Of a stretch of DNA of 64,000 nt, positions 1-7,764 are shown piece by piece. The stretch comes from Oscillospiraceae bacterium (GTDB lineage Bacteria; Bacillota; Clostridia; Oscillospirales; Oscillospiraceae). Below the pieces are notes generated by a model. That model searched no databases, was not told the DNA's origin, and worked only from the letters and a program-made list of their open reading frames with translations. Each line of letters starts with the position of its first letter. Position 1 is the stretch's first letter. A program made the translations under genes and the position numbers. The stretch covers positions 1 through 64,000 of the forward strand of contig JAFYAQ010000027.1 of assembly GCA_017540645.1 (NCBI GenBank). The letters run 5' to 3'.

Positions 1-953
1 TACGGCCGGATCTCCATATTGAAGATCTCGTCGTTGTTGCTGTCGAAATACTTCTCCGCCTGCAGCGCACGGGCAAGGCGCTCCCGCTGTCCTTCATCGT
101 AGTATTCGAACTCTTTGTCATTCCAGTAAAACTCGAAGGTCGCCGCCACCTTGTCAATGGTCTCCGGCAGATCCTTCTTTGTGATCTTTGTGTTCCACTC
201 CAGTCCGCTGGTCAGGGCTGCATTGGAAAGGTTGGACGAACCCACATAGGCCGTCGTGAAGCCGGTATCCCGGTAGAAGATGTATGCCTTCGCATGGAGG
301 CGCGTGATCTTCGTATTGTAACTGACCTTGATCTGTGTATTCGGGAGCTTGCGCAGTTCTTCAATCGCCTTCACGTCGGTTGCACCCATGTAAGAGGTCG
401 TAATGATCCGCAGCTCGCCGCCGTTTTGGGTAAAAGCGGTCAGCTCATCCATGATGAGACGCAACCCGCTCCACTTGATGAAGGAGACCAGCATATCAAT
501 TCTATTGCAGGATACGATCTCCTTTTTGAGTTCTGTGTACATCTGCGGCTCGTGAACGGCACCGGTGAACAGGCTGGATTGTGCAATAGAGGTCTCCGGG
601 CGGACAACCTGGGCCTTTTCGTCTACCGCCCAGATGCTGTTCTGCCGGTCAAAAAGCGCAAGAAGCTGCTCCGCCCGCTCTGCAACTGAGAGCGCGTCGA
701 AGTCAACTTCTTTTGTTTCTGCCTGGATCGTTGTAATAATTTGATTGGCCAGCGCGACCTGGGCATTCAAATCTCCGCCATTGTCGCGCAGATTGTCCAG
801 CCCGCGCTCCACCACTTCGGCCACATACTTTGCCAGCACTTTGGACGCTTCAGCAGTATCAATGGGCGCAGTTTGACTGAGCTTGTCTGCATTGGCAAGC
901 TCACTGTCTAGTCCTTTATTGATGACCTGCTCGTATAGTCCGTCGTGTAGCAT
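1..953 (-). CDS. PLD-like domain protein, N-terminal part of a probable helicase/nuclease (partial)
   Basis: The gene starts at the ATG at 953, behind a GGAGAGG ribosome site, and runs off the left edge after 317 residues. The visible part has a phospholipase-D-like fold signature: HAK at residues 220-222 and GSSNLS at 238-243, preceded by a strand-rich segment from about 150. In the family I recognise (PLD-like, then SF2 helicase, then DUF3427, about 1,000 residues) the helicase follows this region; that part is outside the window, so the helicase assignment is inferred. It lies in the same orientation as the SIR2-Argonaute gene, 302 bp downstream of it, and could be part of the same defence cluster. 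Such proteins are common in defence islands. Confidence 0.75.
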   Translation of the reverse strand, partial: MLHDGLYEQVINKGLDSELANADKLSQTAPIDTAEASKVLAKYVAEVVERGLDNLRDNGGDLNAQVALANQIITTIQAETKEVDFDALSVAERAEQLLALFDRQNSIWAVDEKAQVVRPETSIAQSSLFTGAVHEPQMYTELKKEIVSCNRIDMLVSFIKWSGLRLIMDELTAFTQNGGELRIITTSYMGATDVKAIEELRKLPNTQIKVSYNTKITRLHAKAYIFYRDTGFTTAYVGSSNLSNAALTSGLEWNTKITKKDLPETIDKVAATFEFYWNDKEFEYYDEGQRERLARALQAEKYFDSNNDEIFNMEIRP

Positions 954-1255
954 AGGGTTCCTCTCCAATTGGCATTATGAATGTAGTCGTACTCTGATTG
1001 AAACTGCCGAAATTGCGATTACTCTAATATCCCAGCTCTCATTTCTCCACATCCTATCCAGGATCTAACATCGACCAGAGCTTCCATACAGTTTATATAG
1101 CAGTGAGCTGAACACGCTTGAAAAATGCTTAATGGTGATCATGCGCAGCTAAAGAGCGCTAAAACGCCCACCTCGGCCTGTGTCTAATAAAACTCAGTAT
1201 AAAAGCTGTGCACGTCGACGGTGATGTAAGATCTCACATTAACGCTCTCTCTCCC
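954..1255. other. Intergenic gap between the SIR2-Argonaute and PLD/helicase genes
   Basis: No coding frame with a credible start and ribosome site was found in these 302 bases. There is no strong hairpin followed by a T run, so a clear terminator for the Argonaute gene is not visible. The helicase gene may therefore be read through from upstream, or may use a weak promoter of its own that I cannot place with confidence. Confidence 0.4.
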
Positions 1256-4200
1256 TTACATAAAGAATCGAAAATCGTATGCTTTATCAAAGATCGCCTC
1301 ATTCTGCTTTGACATCCGTGCTAAGACTTTAGCAAAATCTAGGGTAACGGGAAGCGTTTTGTACAGGCTGTCTCCGCTGTTCCAATTCATTTTTGTGAGC
1401 ATAAGGATTTCTTTAGCCAAGGTATCACCACTTGCATTTCCTGCAAAGCGTCTTACAAGTAACGGAGCAGGTATTCCCCTCGCCCCTTTGTAGTAATTGT
1501 AGGTACCGGATAGTTCAGGATGAATTACACACCCATGTGTCCACAACAAGAAACTATCACGGTCTATCTTTACGGCGAGGCCCCGTTTTACTGCAAACCC
1601 GTATGCCTTGGGCCCGGGATCTGTTCCAAATCGAATTCCCCGCCATGGGCAATAATCCTGTATCTGCACTAATTCAACTTCGATACCACTAAAGGCTTGC
1701 ATAATCCCAGCGATTTCTTCTCGAATAAATGGTGTGGTTTTGTGGATTACAACCCTCTTTAGCGTGTTTACAGGTGCTGAGTGATAGTATTGTTCACGTA
1801 GTTCTGTCATCATAGTGCGAGCATCATCTTCTCGCATGTAGGGATTACTTTTACCAAGAAGAATCGGATTGTTGATTTTTCTGAGAACCATCCTAATTCC
1901 GGTTCCAGTAGAATCAAAAAGCTGACTACAACCGATACATATTCTTTTTTCTTCCGAGAAAGCATAGCTGATGCCTATGTATGCTGTATCATCTTGAATA
2001 GCTTCCGGGTGCCAGAGAACACCAGTGGCTTTGGCATACAAACTCGTGGATAATCCCCACATTACTTTGCATGGATCATAACTGTTTATTGATTTTTCTT
2101 CAATCAATTGAAGTTTAATCCCTTTTTCTGTCGCATATAGCTTTAGTGCATCATGCAGATTGAAATCAGGCGAAATCTCTGAAGCAGTGCGAAAAGATGC
2201 AAAGCTTTTGGGAATATAAATGATAAGAATATCAAAGTCAGATGCCCGCTGCGAATAAGCCTCAATCCCTCGTTTCATGAAAGCGAGAAACTCCGCGGGT
2301 TTCATCTTTAGTACCGAATTTGCATTGTAGCCTATGCAGATGTCTCTTTGCTCCTTTGTTGGAACAGAAAGAGCACGTCGATAAACACGTTCGAATCCCT
2401 CATAATGAGGCAGGAAGGTGTCTTTTCCACTGTTTTGTACATGGGTATTGAGCCTATTTAGGTGCGCCAGAATCTTATCCATGTCACGATCTGGCGAAAG
2501 AACTGCGAGCCGGACAGATGGACGCGTAGCCCCACTTCTCATGTATGAGCAATCAATCGGCCCGTACTGACACAGTCCTTTCAATTGGTTTACAGCGCTC
2601 TTTGACCTGTCCGTATCCGAGAAAAGCATCAAAGGTTCGTCATATTTACAAGATGGCAATGTCCCCCATCTGGGATTTCGCTTATTTCCGCCCAAGCTGA
2701 TTGCCGGGGCAATAAAGGAAACGGAGAAGCCATCATTATCAAAGACGAGCTTTCCAGAAGTCAGTAAAAGTGTTTCCCAAAATCTGAGATTCTCATTGTA
2801 TTGCTGATTATAAATGTTCGAAACAACGCGATTGACTTGGATCTGGTATGTTTCCTTATCTAAACGGTCGCCGCGGCTGCTACGCACATGGACTGTCGGC
2901 AATAGATTCAAGTATAATGCTCCATCTATGAAGCTAACAGCAATCTCCACAGCATCAAAGATTTGATAACCACCGTTAGCTTTACAAGAATTGGGATTGT
3001 AAACCTTGTTCTTTGCAAAGGAAAGCATACCCTTAGAAAGGAGCGTTCGTTTGACTAACTGATAAATTAGTCCTATGTAAATGGAATCATATTTGTTTAT
3101 GATTCTATCCGGAACTTCTTCTCTCGTTATTGGAGATAGAATGTGCTTGTGAAAAACAGCTTCCAGCTTTTCCTGCGAAGAAAAGGCATAGATATGCTTG
3201 TTATACAAGGCTGCCAGCACATCGCTGCCTGCGGCGACTGTACGTAGTTCTGCCCAGCTTGTAATATCGGTCTCAAACACATTGCAGAGAGGGCAGCCTT
3301 CAGCTCGATATGCATTCAGTTTTACAAATGAATCTACAGGTTTTCCGGAAAGCCGTATATGACTTCTTTCACGCAACAACCGCCCTTGCCCATCAATGAT
3401 CTCATTGTGATAATTCTGAATTTGATAAATCGAAAACATCAGTTGGTCAAAACCGTCGGTCTCGATTATATCAGCAGATTTACCGTTAGCCTTCGCTTTT
3501 TCGAGCAAATTGCTTACTCTTGGATTAACCCGACTTCCTTTCCGTATTGCCCACAACAGCCCCTTTGATAGTAAAGAAGGATTCTCTACGCAGCTCTCCA
3601 GAAAAGACATAATAGACTCGTCATTCCCGGAATAACCAACAACCACCAACTGCTTGCCTGTCAGCTGACTTGCCGCATATGCTTTGATCTCCTCTTCCAG
3701 CTGCTGCAATTCACTTTCCGTATTTTTTAGCCAGTCATAGCGATAATCACCGTGCAGTTTTCCAATTACCGGATACTGAGGATTCAGTAATCGAATATTG
3801 TCACGGTTTGCCTCACTGCACACAAGGACATTGCTTGTATAAGAAAGTCGATGAAGTGCATTTTCAAGCAACGGATCGAAATTGGTCGTCCAAACGTTTT
3901 TTACCTTTCCTTGCACCACGGATTCTGCCAGGCAAAGATAGCCAATAGATGGTTTCCGATCTGAAACGATACTCTCAATAAACCGCTTTCTGGCCAGCGG
4001 ATCGCTATAACACTGTTCAAAGTAGAACGAATACTCCTCTGGTGAGTATTGATTCGGGTAGCCTCCTTTTTGGTCAAAATATTCTTGCAACGTTCGCCGT
4101 GTGGAGGGCAATGCCAAATCTTTATACTTCTCCGTAGATATGCCGCATTCTGAGCAGTATAAGGTGCGTTTGAATTCCCAAATCAGGTCTCCGCCTGTAG

Positions 4201-4300
4201 GGATACCCGAAGCTATGGAGGCGCCTGCGCCGAGGAAGAAATCAACTTCCCCGTCTGCCATCACGCTATAATTACGAATGAATTGTTCTTGTGAAAGCAT
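1256..4300 (-). CDS. Single-chain SIR2-APAZ-short Argonaute (SPARSA-type defence NADase)
   Basis: The 1,014-residue protein begins with a SIR2 domain (about 1-290): GAGAS at 24-28, TTNFD with N140 and D142, and LHG with H183, the residues expected for NAD hydrolysis. Residues about 300-560 fit an APAZ-like linker. From about 590 to the end it resembles Argonaute MID-PIWI, with a typical C-terminal block (LTKMNWN, then LPVTLDFA). The PIWI site looks nuclease-dead: the first Asp is replaced by Ser (S778 in YIGIS) and the HRDG-like motif reads HKTT. Known SPARSA systems are activated by guide-directed recognition of invader DNA and deplete NAD, aborting infection. The single-chain form corresponds to what I recall as clade S1A. 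Start is ATG with AGGGGG upstream. It follows an XRE gene in the same direction. Confidence 0.9.
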   Translation of the reverse strand: MLSQEQFIRNYSVMADGEVDFFLGAGASIASGIPTGGDLIWEFKRTLYCSECGISTEKYKDLALPSTRRTLQEYFDQKGGYPNQYSPEEYSFYFEQCYSDPLARKRFIESIVSDRKPSIGYLCLAESVVQGKVKNVWTTNFDPLLENALHRLSYTSNVLVCSEANRDNIRLLNPQYPVIGKLHGDYRYDWLKNTESELQQLEEEIKAYAASQLTGKQLVVVGYSGNDESIMSFLESCVENPSLLSKGLLWAIRKGSRVNPRVSNLLEKAKANGKSADIIETDGFDQLMFSIYQIQNYHNEIIDGQGRLLRERSHIRLSGKPVDSFVKLNAYRAEGCPLCNVFETDITSWAELRTVAAGSDVLAALYNKHIYAFSSQEKLEAVFHKHILSPITREEVPDRIINKYDSIYIGLIYQLVKRTLLSKGMLSFAKNKVYNPNSCKANGGYQIFDAVEIAVSFIDGALYLNLLPTVHVRSSRGDRLDKETYQIQVNRVVSNIYNQQYNENLRFWETLLLTSGKLVFDNDGFSVSFIAPAISLGGNKRNPRWGTLPSCKYDEPLMLFSDTDRSKSAVNQLKGLCQYGPIDCSYMRSGATRPSVRLAVLSPDRDMDKILAHLNRLNTHVQNSGKDTFLPHYEGFERVYRRALSVPTKEQRDICIGYNANSVLKMKPAEFLAFMKRGIEAYSQRASDFDILIIYIPKSFASFRTASEISPDFNLHDALKLYATEKGIKLQLIEEKSINSYDPCKVMWGLSTSLYAKATGVLWHPEAIQDDTAYIGISYAFSEEKRICIGCSQLFDSTGTGIRMVLRKINNPILLGKSNPYMREDDARTMMTELREQYYHSAPVNTLKRVVIHKTTPFIREEIAGIMQAFSGIEVELVQIQDYCPWRGIRFGTDPGPKAYGFAVKRGLAVKIDRDSFLLWTHGCVIHPELSGTYNYYKGARGIPAPLLVRRFAGNASGDTLAKEILMLTKMNWNSGDSLYKTLPVTLDFAKVLARMSKQNEAIFDKAYDFRFFM

Positions 4301-4445
4301 TGTATGCCCCCTGTAGTATTTCTGTAGAATTCGTAGACTTCATATTACTTCTGCGAAATCGCTTTCTATTGCACGTTTCCATTATGCAAAAAAGCCATAT
4401 TACGCTTCCGGAAGAATAATACTATGGAAGTGCAATAAACAAGAC
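4301..4445 (-). promoter_or_regulatory. Leader/promoter region of the SIR2-Argonaute gene with a split inverted repeat
   Basis: The 145 bases between the XRE gene and the Argonaute gene contain an inverted repeat with arms at 4368-4382 and 4424-4436 (ATTGCAC plus TTCCAT on one side, ATGGAA plus GTGCAAT on the other) separated by about 41 bases. It could be a pair of half-sites for the neighbouring XRE protein. No clear -35/-10 pair was found, so the Argonaute gene may be co-transcribed with the XRE gene. Confidence 0.4.
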
Positions 4446-4658
4446 TTACTCGATGCTGTCAGGCAAAAACTCCATAATATCTCCAATGTTCACACCGAGT
4501 GCAGCACAAATCTTATTTAAAACTGTCAGAGTTACCTCTTCGTCCCTGCGAAGTTTTGTCATTGTATTGGGTGCGATCCCGGCAGCACGGCGAAGATCCG
4601 CCTTGCTCATTTTTTTATCAACAAGCAGTTTCCAGAGCTTGTTATAGGAAATGGCCAT
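4446..4658 (-). CDS. XRE/Cro-family helix-turn-helix regulator
   Basis: This 70-residue protein is essentially a single lambda-repressor-like HTH domain: SKADLRRAAGIAPNTMTKLR forms the two HTH helices, followed by the usual ALGVNIGDIMEF end of the fold. It has no sensor or peptidase domain. It sits directly upstream of the SIR2-Argonaute gene in the same orientation, and its own promoter is overlapped by a long perfect palindrome. Autoregulation and control of the defence gene are therefore likely, but this is inference. The start ATG follows a GGAGGTC ribosome site. Confidence 0.9.
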   Translation of the reverse strand: MAISYNKLWKLLVDKKMSKADLRRAAGIAPNTMTKLRRDEEVTLTVLNKICAALGVNIGDIMEFLPDSIE

Positions 4659-4691
4659 GTCTTTCGACCTCCGGTCATCAAGATTGGCAAT

Positions 4692-4720
4692 ATTATACTA
4701 TAATCGACTTTATACAGCAA
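4692..4720 (-). promoter_or_regulatory. Sigma-A promoter of the XRE gene
   Basis: On the minus strand TTGCTG and TATAAT are separated by exactly 17 bases, about 35 bases upstream of the start codon at 4658. The first four bases of the -35 box are the last bases of the 38-bp palindrome next to it. Confidence 0.75.
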
Positions 4721-4754
4721 GAGAGTTTCGCACGATCGTGCGAAACTCTCTTGC
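4717..4754. promoter_or_regulatory. 38-bp perfect palindrome, probable operator of the XRE regulator
   Basis: The two 19-base halves (GCAAGAGAGTTTCGCACGA and its exact complement) meet without a loop at 4735/4736. One end covers the -35 box of the XRE promoter. A loopless two-fold symmetric site on the promoter of a small HTH protein fits a dimer or tetramer operator. A run ATTTTT follows on the + strand, so a terminator role cannot be excluded. Confidence 0.65.
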
Positions 4755-4873
4755 ATTTTTGGATGGGTTAATTTCATTTTTTACACGAACGGCCCTAAGA
4801 AGTACGGTCTTAGGCTCCTACTTTTCCTCAAATATGCTATCAAAAACCAAAATCCGCAGAACAAATAAGATTT

Positions 4874-4926
4874 GTCAAGTAAATTCCAAATTTACTTGAC
4901 TTTTTTCATTCCTCATTGGATATTAT
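4874..4926 (+). promoter_or_regulatory. Promoter with inverted-repeat operator upstream of the AbiEi-like gene
   Basis: An 11-base perfect inverted repeat (GTCAAGTAAAT, 5-base spacer, ATTTACTTGAC) lies at 4874-4900. Its right arm supplies the -35 box TTGACT (4896-4901), with a TATTAT -10 at 4921-4926 (19-base spacing; GATATT at 4919 would give 17). AbiEi-type antitoxins are known to bind inverted repeats on their own promoters, which this arrangement resembles. Confidence 0.55.
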
Positions 4927-4962
4927 TGCTGAGGAATCATTCATCAGTAAAGGAGGTGCGAT

Positions 4963-5682
4963 ATGAAACAGAATCAAATAGTAGAGGCTTCACTTCAATG
5001 CTTCAAGCCAAATGAATTGATATTTGCAAGCAAGCTATTCAGTGAAAAGCTCGAAGACGAAGTGAGTGAAGCGGCCTATTACAAAACTCTTGAACGGATG
5101 TGCAAAAGCGGAAAACTTGTTAAGGCTGCAAAAGGGACATATTATATTCCAAAGGCAAGTCGTTTCGGCACAATTCCCCTTTCTGAAGAAGAAATCATAT
5201 CGGCCTTTACAAAAGCGGAATCCGGAACAATTGTTGGTTATTCCCTTTATAATCAATTAGGGATCACCACACAGATTTCGAAAGCAACTGAAGTACTGTC
5301 TTCCGCTCTGGATTCTCAAACGAAAACAATCCGGAACGTTGTCGTTCATTATTTGCCTCTGAGGTATACGGAAGCTGTAAAACAAACGGTTCAGGCGTTG
5401 GATGTCCTGCAGAATCTAGAAGACATTCAAGAAATCAATTACCGTGCTTTAGTTTCATACACTAAGTCAATTGCAGATAATTACGATCAGTCTGTTTTTG
5501 AAGAAGTAATTGTGAAACGAAAGTACCCGAAGGCCACGATCGCGTTTCTGCAAAGTATTCTGGACTATTACGGGAAAGAGAACCAATTAAACAAATATTT
5601 GTCTTCATTGTCCACATACAAGTATCCCAGGATGGAGGAATTATTGGCTGCTACACAACACCCCGATAAATCAGCGATTTGA
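4963..5682 (+). CDS. AbiEi-like (DUF6088-type) antitoxin/transcription factor, orphan
   Basis: The 239-residue protein begins with a winged-helix-like region (about 1-75) ending in KAAKGTYYIPKA, the segment typical of AbiEi-family antitoxins, followed by a mixed helical/strand domain. AbiEi proteins repress their own operon and counter the nucleotidyltransferase toxin AbiEii. Here no nucleotidyltransferase gene follows: the next gene is a Fic gene on the opposite strand. It is thus an orphan or has a partner elsewhere. The ATG follows a strong AGGAGGTG ribosome site, and an inverted repeat overlaps its promoter. The family call is from recognisable sequence features and is moderately firm. 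Confidence 0.7.
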   Translation: MKQNQIVEASLQCFKPNELIFASKLFSEKLEDEVSEAAYYKTLERMCKSGKLVKAAKGTYYIPKASRFGTIPLSEEEIISAFTKAESGTIVGYSLYNQLGITTQISKATEVLSSALDSQTKTIRNVVVHYLPLRYTEAVKQTVQALDVLQNLEDIQEINYRALVSYTKSIADNYDQSVFEEVIVKRKYPKATIAFLQSILDYYGKENQLNKYLSSLSTYKYPRMEELLAATQHPDKSAI

Positions 5683-5696
5683 TTTCTTTTCCTGAA

Positions 5697-5720
5697 GCTA
5701 TATCGCTGTAGCGATATAGC
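5697..5720. repeat. Inverted repeat after the AbiEi-like gene
   Basis: GCTATATCGCT and AGCGATATAGC are perfect 11-base arms with a 2-base centre (GT). The site lies just after the stop at 5682 and has no T run, so it looks more like a protein-binding site than a terminator. Confidence 0.5.
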
Positions 5721-5739
5721 CATTCGTTCCTAAGATAGA

Positions 5740-5785
5740 AAAATGAGATTAACTTCTGCGGTTGCAAAAGTTAATCTCATTTTTT
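5740..5785. terminator. Bidirectional terminator between the convergent AbiEi-like and Fic genes
   Basis: A 16-base stem (AAAATGAGATTAACTT paired with its complement at 5768-5783) is flanked by A and T runs, giving a rho-independent signal for both convergent genes. Confidence 0.8.
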
Positions 5786-5814
5786 CGTGTCCATTCTCTT
5801 GGTCGCTTTCTAAA

Positions 5815-6909
5815 TTATAAGAGATCGACCAACACTTCCCAATGGCCGCTGCGTTTTCCGTTGGCACGGCGGAGATAGCCTTTTTCCTGCAGCGCGACCG
5901 TGCGTGTTTTGATCGTGCGCTCCGATTTACCGATCGCTGCGGCAAGATCTTTTTGCGTGATCGACGGATTTGCGGCAATCGTGCGAAGCACAGCCAGTTC
6001 TTCCAAAGTGCAATCCAAAGTGCAATTTTTGCACTTTGAAATTTCTGCCGCTGCACTTTGGATTGGAGCATCGGCTTTGTACTCCACATGGAGGTAGCGG
6101 TTTTTCAATTCATGTTGCGCGCCGAGGAGCAGGTTTTCAAAAAACATTTCGAGATACTCGCTCGTGGCGTGAATACCTTTTTGTAGATTGTTGTAGTTGG
6201 CGCGAACAAGCGCATTTCGGAAGTACCAGGAGTTCGCGGCGAACACATCGTTGTTCACAGCAAAGCCGAAGGTCTTCAAATACTTCACGATGAAGACCGC
6301 AGTCGCGCGCGTGTTTCCCTCGCAAAAGGGATGGATCTGCCAGATGCCGGACGCAAACTTTGCCATGTGTTTGATCGATTCCGGAACAGAAAGCGCGTCG
6401 TAGGAGAACTGTTTTTCCTGCGAGAAATCATAATCCAGCGTGTCGCGGATGCTCTCCCAGGAGGAATAGACAACCGTATCGCCGCCGAGCACCCACTCAT
6501 TTTTCGTGATGTTGTAGGTGCGGAATTGTCCCGCATGATCGAACACACCGGTAAACAAACGGCGGTGAATGCTCTGCAGCTCAGCCGGGGAAAACTGAAA
6601 AGTTTTCTCCCCCAACAGCTCGGTGATGCGTGCGGAAACGATGTCCGCCTCCATCGTGCCGTCTTCCTCCGCTTTGCGGTTGGCCTGCACTTTGTAGTAG
6701 CTTTGGATACGGCGCTGCGCCCCGGCAATGTCAATGTCGCCTTCGATGTGCGCCTTTGCAGTCTCCAATAAATAGGTCGAAGTTTTCAGTCCATCCACCG
6801 CCTGGAGCCCGATGGCCGTTTGCCAGGCAGCACTTTTTTCGGCGCGCTCCGGCTCGCCCTGGCGGATGTATTCACTCAATTCAAGCTGCCATCTGTCCTG
6901 CTCCGGCAT
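5815..6909 (-). CDS. Fic/DOC-family AMP-transferase with C-terminal winged helix
   Basis: The protein contains the Fic active-site motif HPFCEGNTR (about residues 193-201; His is the catalytic base), an upstream helical Fic_N-type region, and a C-terminal winged helix (about 305-360) beginning EELAVLRTIAANPSI. Fic proteins transfer AMP or other phosphate groups to target proteins. In class II proteins an N-terminal (S/T)xxxE(G/N) helix blocks the site; here the matching segment reads AKAHIEG, with Lys where Ser/Thr is expected. Start choice: a TTG at 6918 is possible, but GGAAGGAG ends directly against it; the ATG at 6909 is 9 bases from this site and is preferred, giving 364 residues. It is convergent with the AbiEi-like gene, not an operon partner. 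Confidence 0.9.
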   Translation of the reverse strand: MPEQDRWQLELSEYIRQGEPERAEKSAAWQTAIGLQAVDGLKTSTYLLETAKAHIEGDIDIAGAQRRIQSYYKVQANRKAEEDGTMEADIVSARITELLGEKTFQFSPAELQSIHRRLFTGVFDHAGQFRTYNITKNEWVLGGDTVVYSSWESIRDTLDYDFSQEKQFSYDALSVPESIKHMAKFASGIWQIHPFCEGNTRATAVFIVKYLKTFGFAVNNDVFAANSWYFRNALVRANYNNLQKGIHATSEYLEMFFENLLLGAQHELKNRYLHVEYKADAPIQSAAAEISKCKNCTLDCTLEELAVLRTIAANPSITQKDLAAAIGKSERTIKTRTVALQEKGYLRRANGKRSGHWEVLVDLL

Positions 6910-7220
6910 GAACTTCAACTCCTTCCCGTTGTGTTTTTCTAAAGATATTTTATCATGCTTACGCTGTTATATCAAACAGAATTGCGCAAGACGCGTTCAC
7001 TTTTTCTTTTCAAAAAATCCCTTAGGAATCTAAGGGCGCACTTATGTATCACTCCGGTGATACGTGCGTCATTCACAGTTTTTTCAAATACTTTTTTTGA
7101 AAAAACTGCGGAACTTTGTTCCGGAAAGGGCGCTGCCCTTTCGCTGCCGTTGGCAGCTATCCCGTAAAAAACAAACGAAAAAATGAACAGCGCAAGCTCT
7201 TTTAATGCAAGCACCGGACA

Positions 7221-7269
7221 AGCCGGGCGGCGTCACAGGATATCCACGTTCTGCTGACACTGCCCGGCT
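7221..7269 (+). ncRNA. Stem-loop, possible small RNA or terminator
   Basis: AGCCGGGC (7221-7228) pairs with GCCCGGCT (7262-7269) and an inner stem pairs GTCA(C)AG with CTGCTGAC. The right arm is followed by TTTTGCTTTT. No gene ends just upstream, so this could be the 3' end of an untranslated RNA from the hairpin-rich stretch before it, or part of the transfer origin. Confidence 0.35.
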
Positions 7270-7432
7270 TTTGCTTTTGAAAAGCGCACATAATTTTTTC
7301 AGAAAAAGTGGGCCAAATCCGAAAAAATTGTGGAATAGGGAAGTGAGGGAACTTTTATCAGCAAGGGTTGCTAAAAACGAAAAATTTATGGAATAGGAAA
7401 GTGGAAAGATTTTTCAAAAGATTTCCTCTCCA

Positions 7433-7727
7433 TGTCATAAAATCACCGTTCTCACTGCCTCGTATAGTGAGGGGACTATTTCATACTATCTGAAAAAATT
7501 TCCCCGGCGGGTTGTAAAAACGCCTTTCCCACTGCCTCGTATAGTGAGGGAAGATTTCCTCACTGTATGAGCAGAAGAGCGAAAACTCTATCCGTAAGGG
7601 GTGTAAAAACGCCTTTCCCACTGCCTCGTATAGTGAGGGAAGATTTCCTCACTGTATGAGCAGAAGAGCGAAAACTCTATCCGTAAGGGTTGTAAAAACG
7701 CCTTTCTCACTGCCTAGTAAGTGAGGG
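7433..7727. repeat. 89-bp tandem repeats upstream of the mobilisation operon
   Basis: Two complete near-identical units lie at 7513-7601 and 7602-7690, a partial third unit starts at 7691, and a diverged unit starts at about 7433. Each contains the core CACTGCCTCGTATAGTGAGG, where CACT and AGTG form a short hairpin. Such iterated hairpins upstream of a relaxase fit an oriT or a protein-binding iteron array. Confidence 0.75.
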
Positions 7728-7764
7728 CATTTACTCATCAAAAAATATTTAGGAGGATACACGA

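Larger units (their letters stand above)
6910..7764. other. Long non-coding region with hairpin chain and tandem repeats upstream of the mobilisation genes
   Basis: No credible gene was found in these 855 bases. From about 7018 to 7160 there is a succession of hairpins: CCTTAGGAATCTAAGG, a long one around GTATCACTCCGGTGATAC, CAGTTTTTTC paired with GAAAAAACTG, AAGGGCGCTGCCCTT, and GCTGCCGTTGGCAGC. A longer stem-loop lies at 7221-7269. Two copies of an AATTxxTGGAATAGG-type block lie near 7326 and 7385. Tandem 89-bp repeats fill 7433-7727. A location upstream of a relaxase gene makes this the best candidate for the transfer origin. Confidence 0.6.

Noticed and set aside
1256..4300. Argonaute as an active DNA-guided nuclease
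   Set aside because: The first PIWI Asp is Ser and the later HRDG-like motif is HKTT, so cleavage is not expected.
4963..6909. AbiEi-like gene and Fic gene as one toxin-antitoxin pair
   Set aside because: They are convergent with a bidirectional terminator between them, and the Fic protein is not an AbiEii-type toxin.
7433..7727. Tandem repeats as a CRISPR array
   Set aside because: The units are 89 bases long and joined without unique spacers, and no cas gene is present.
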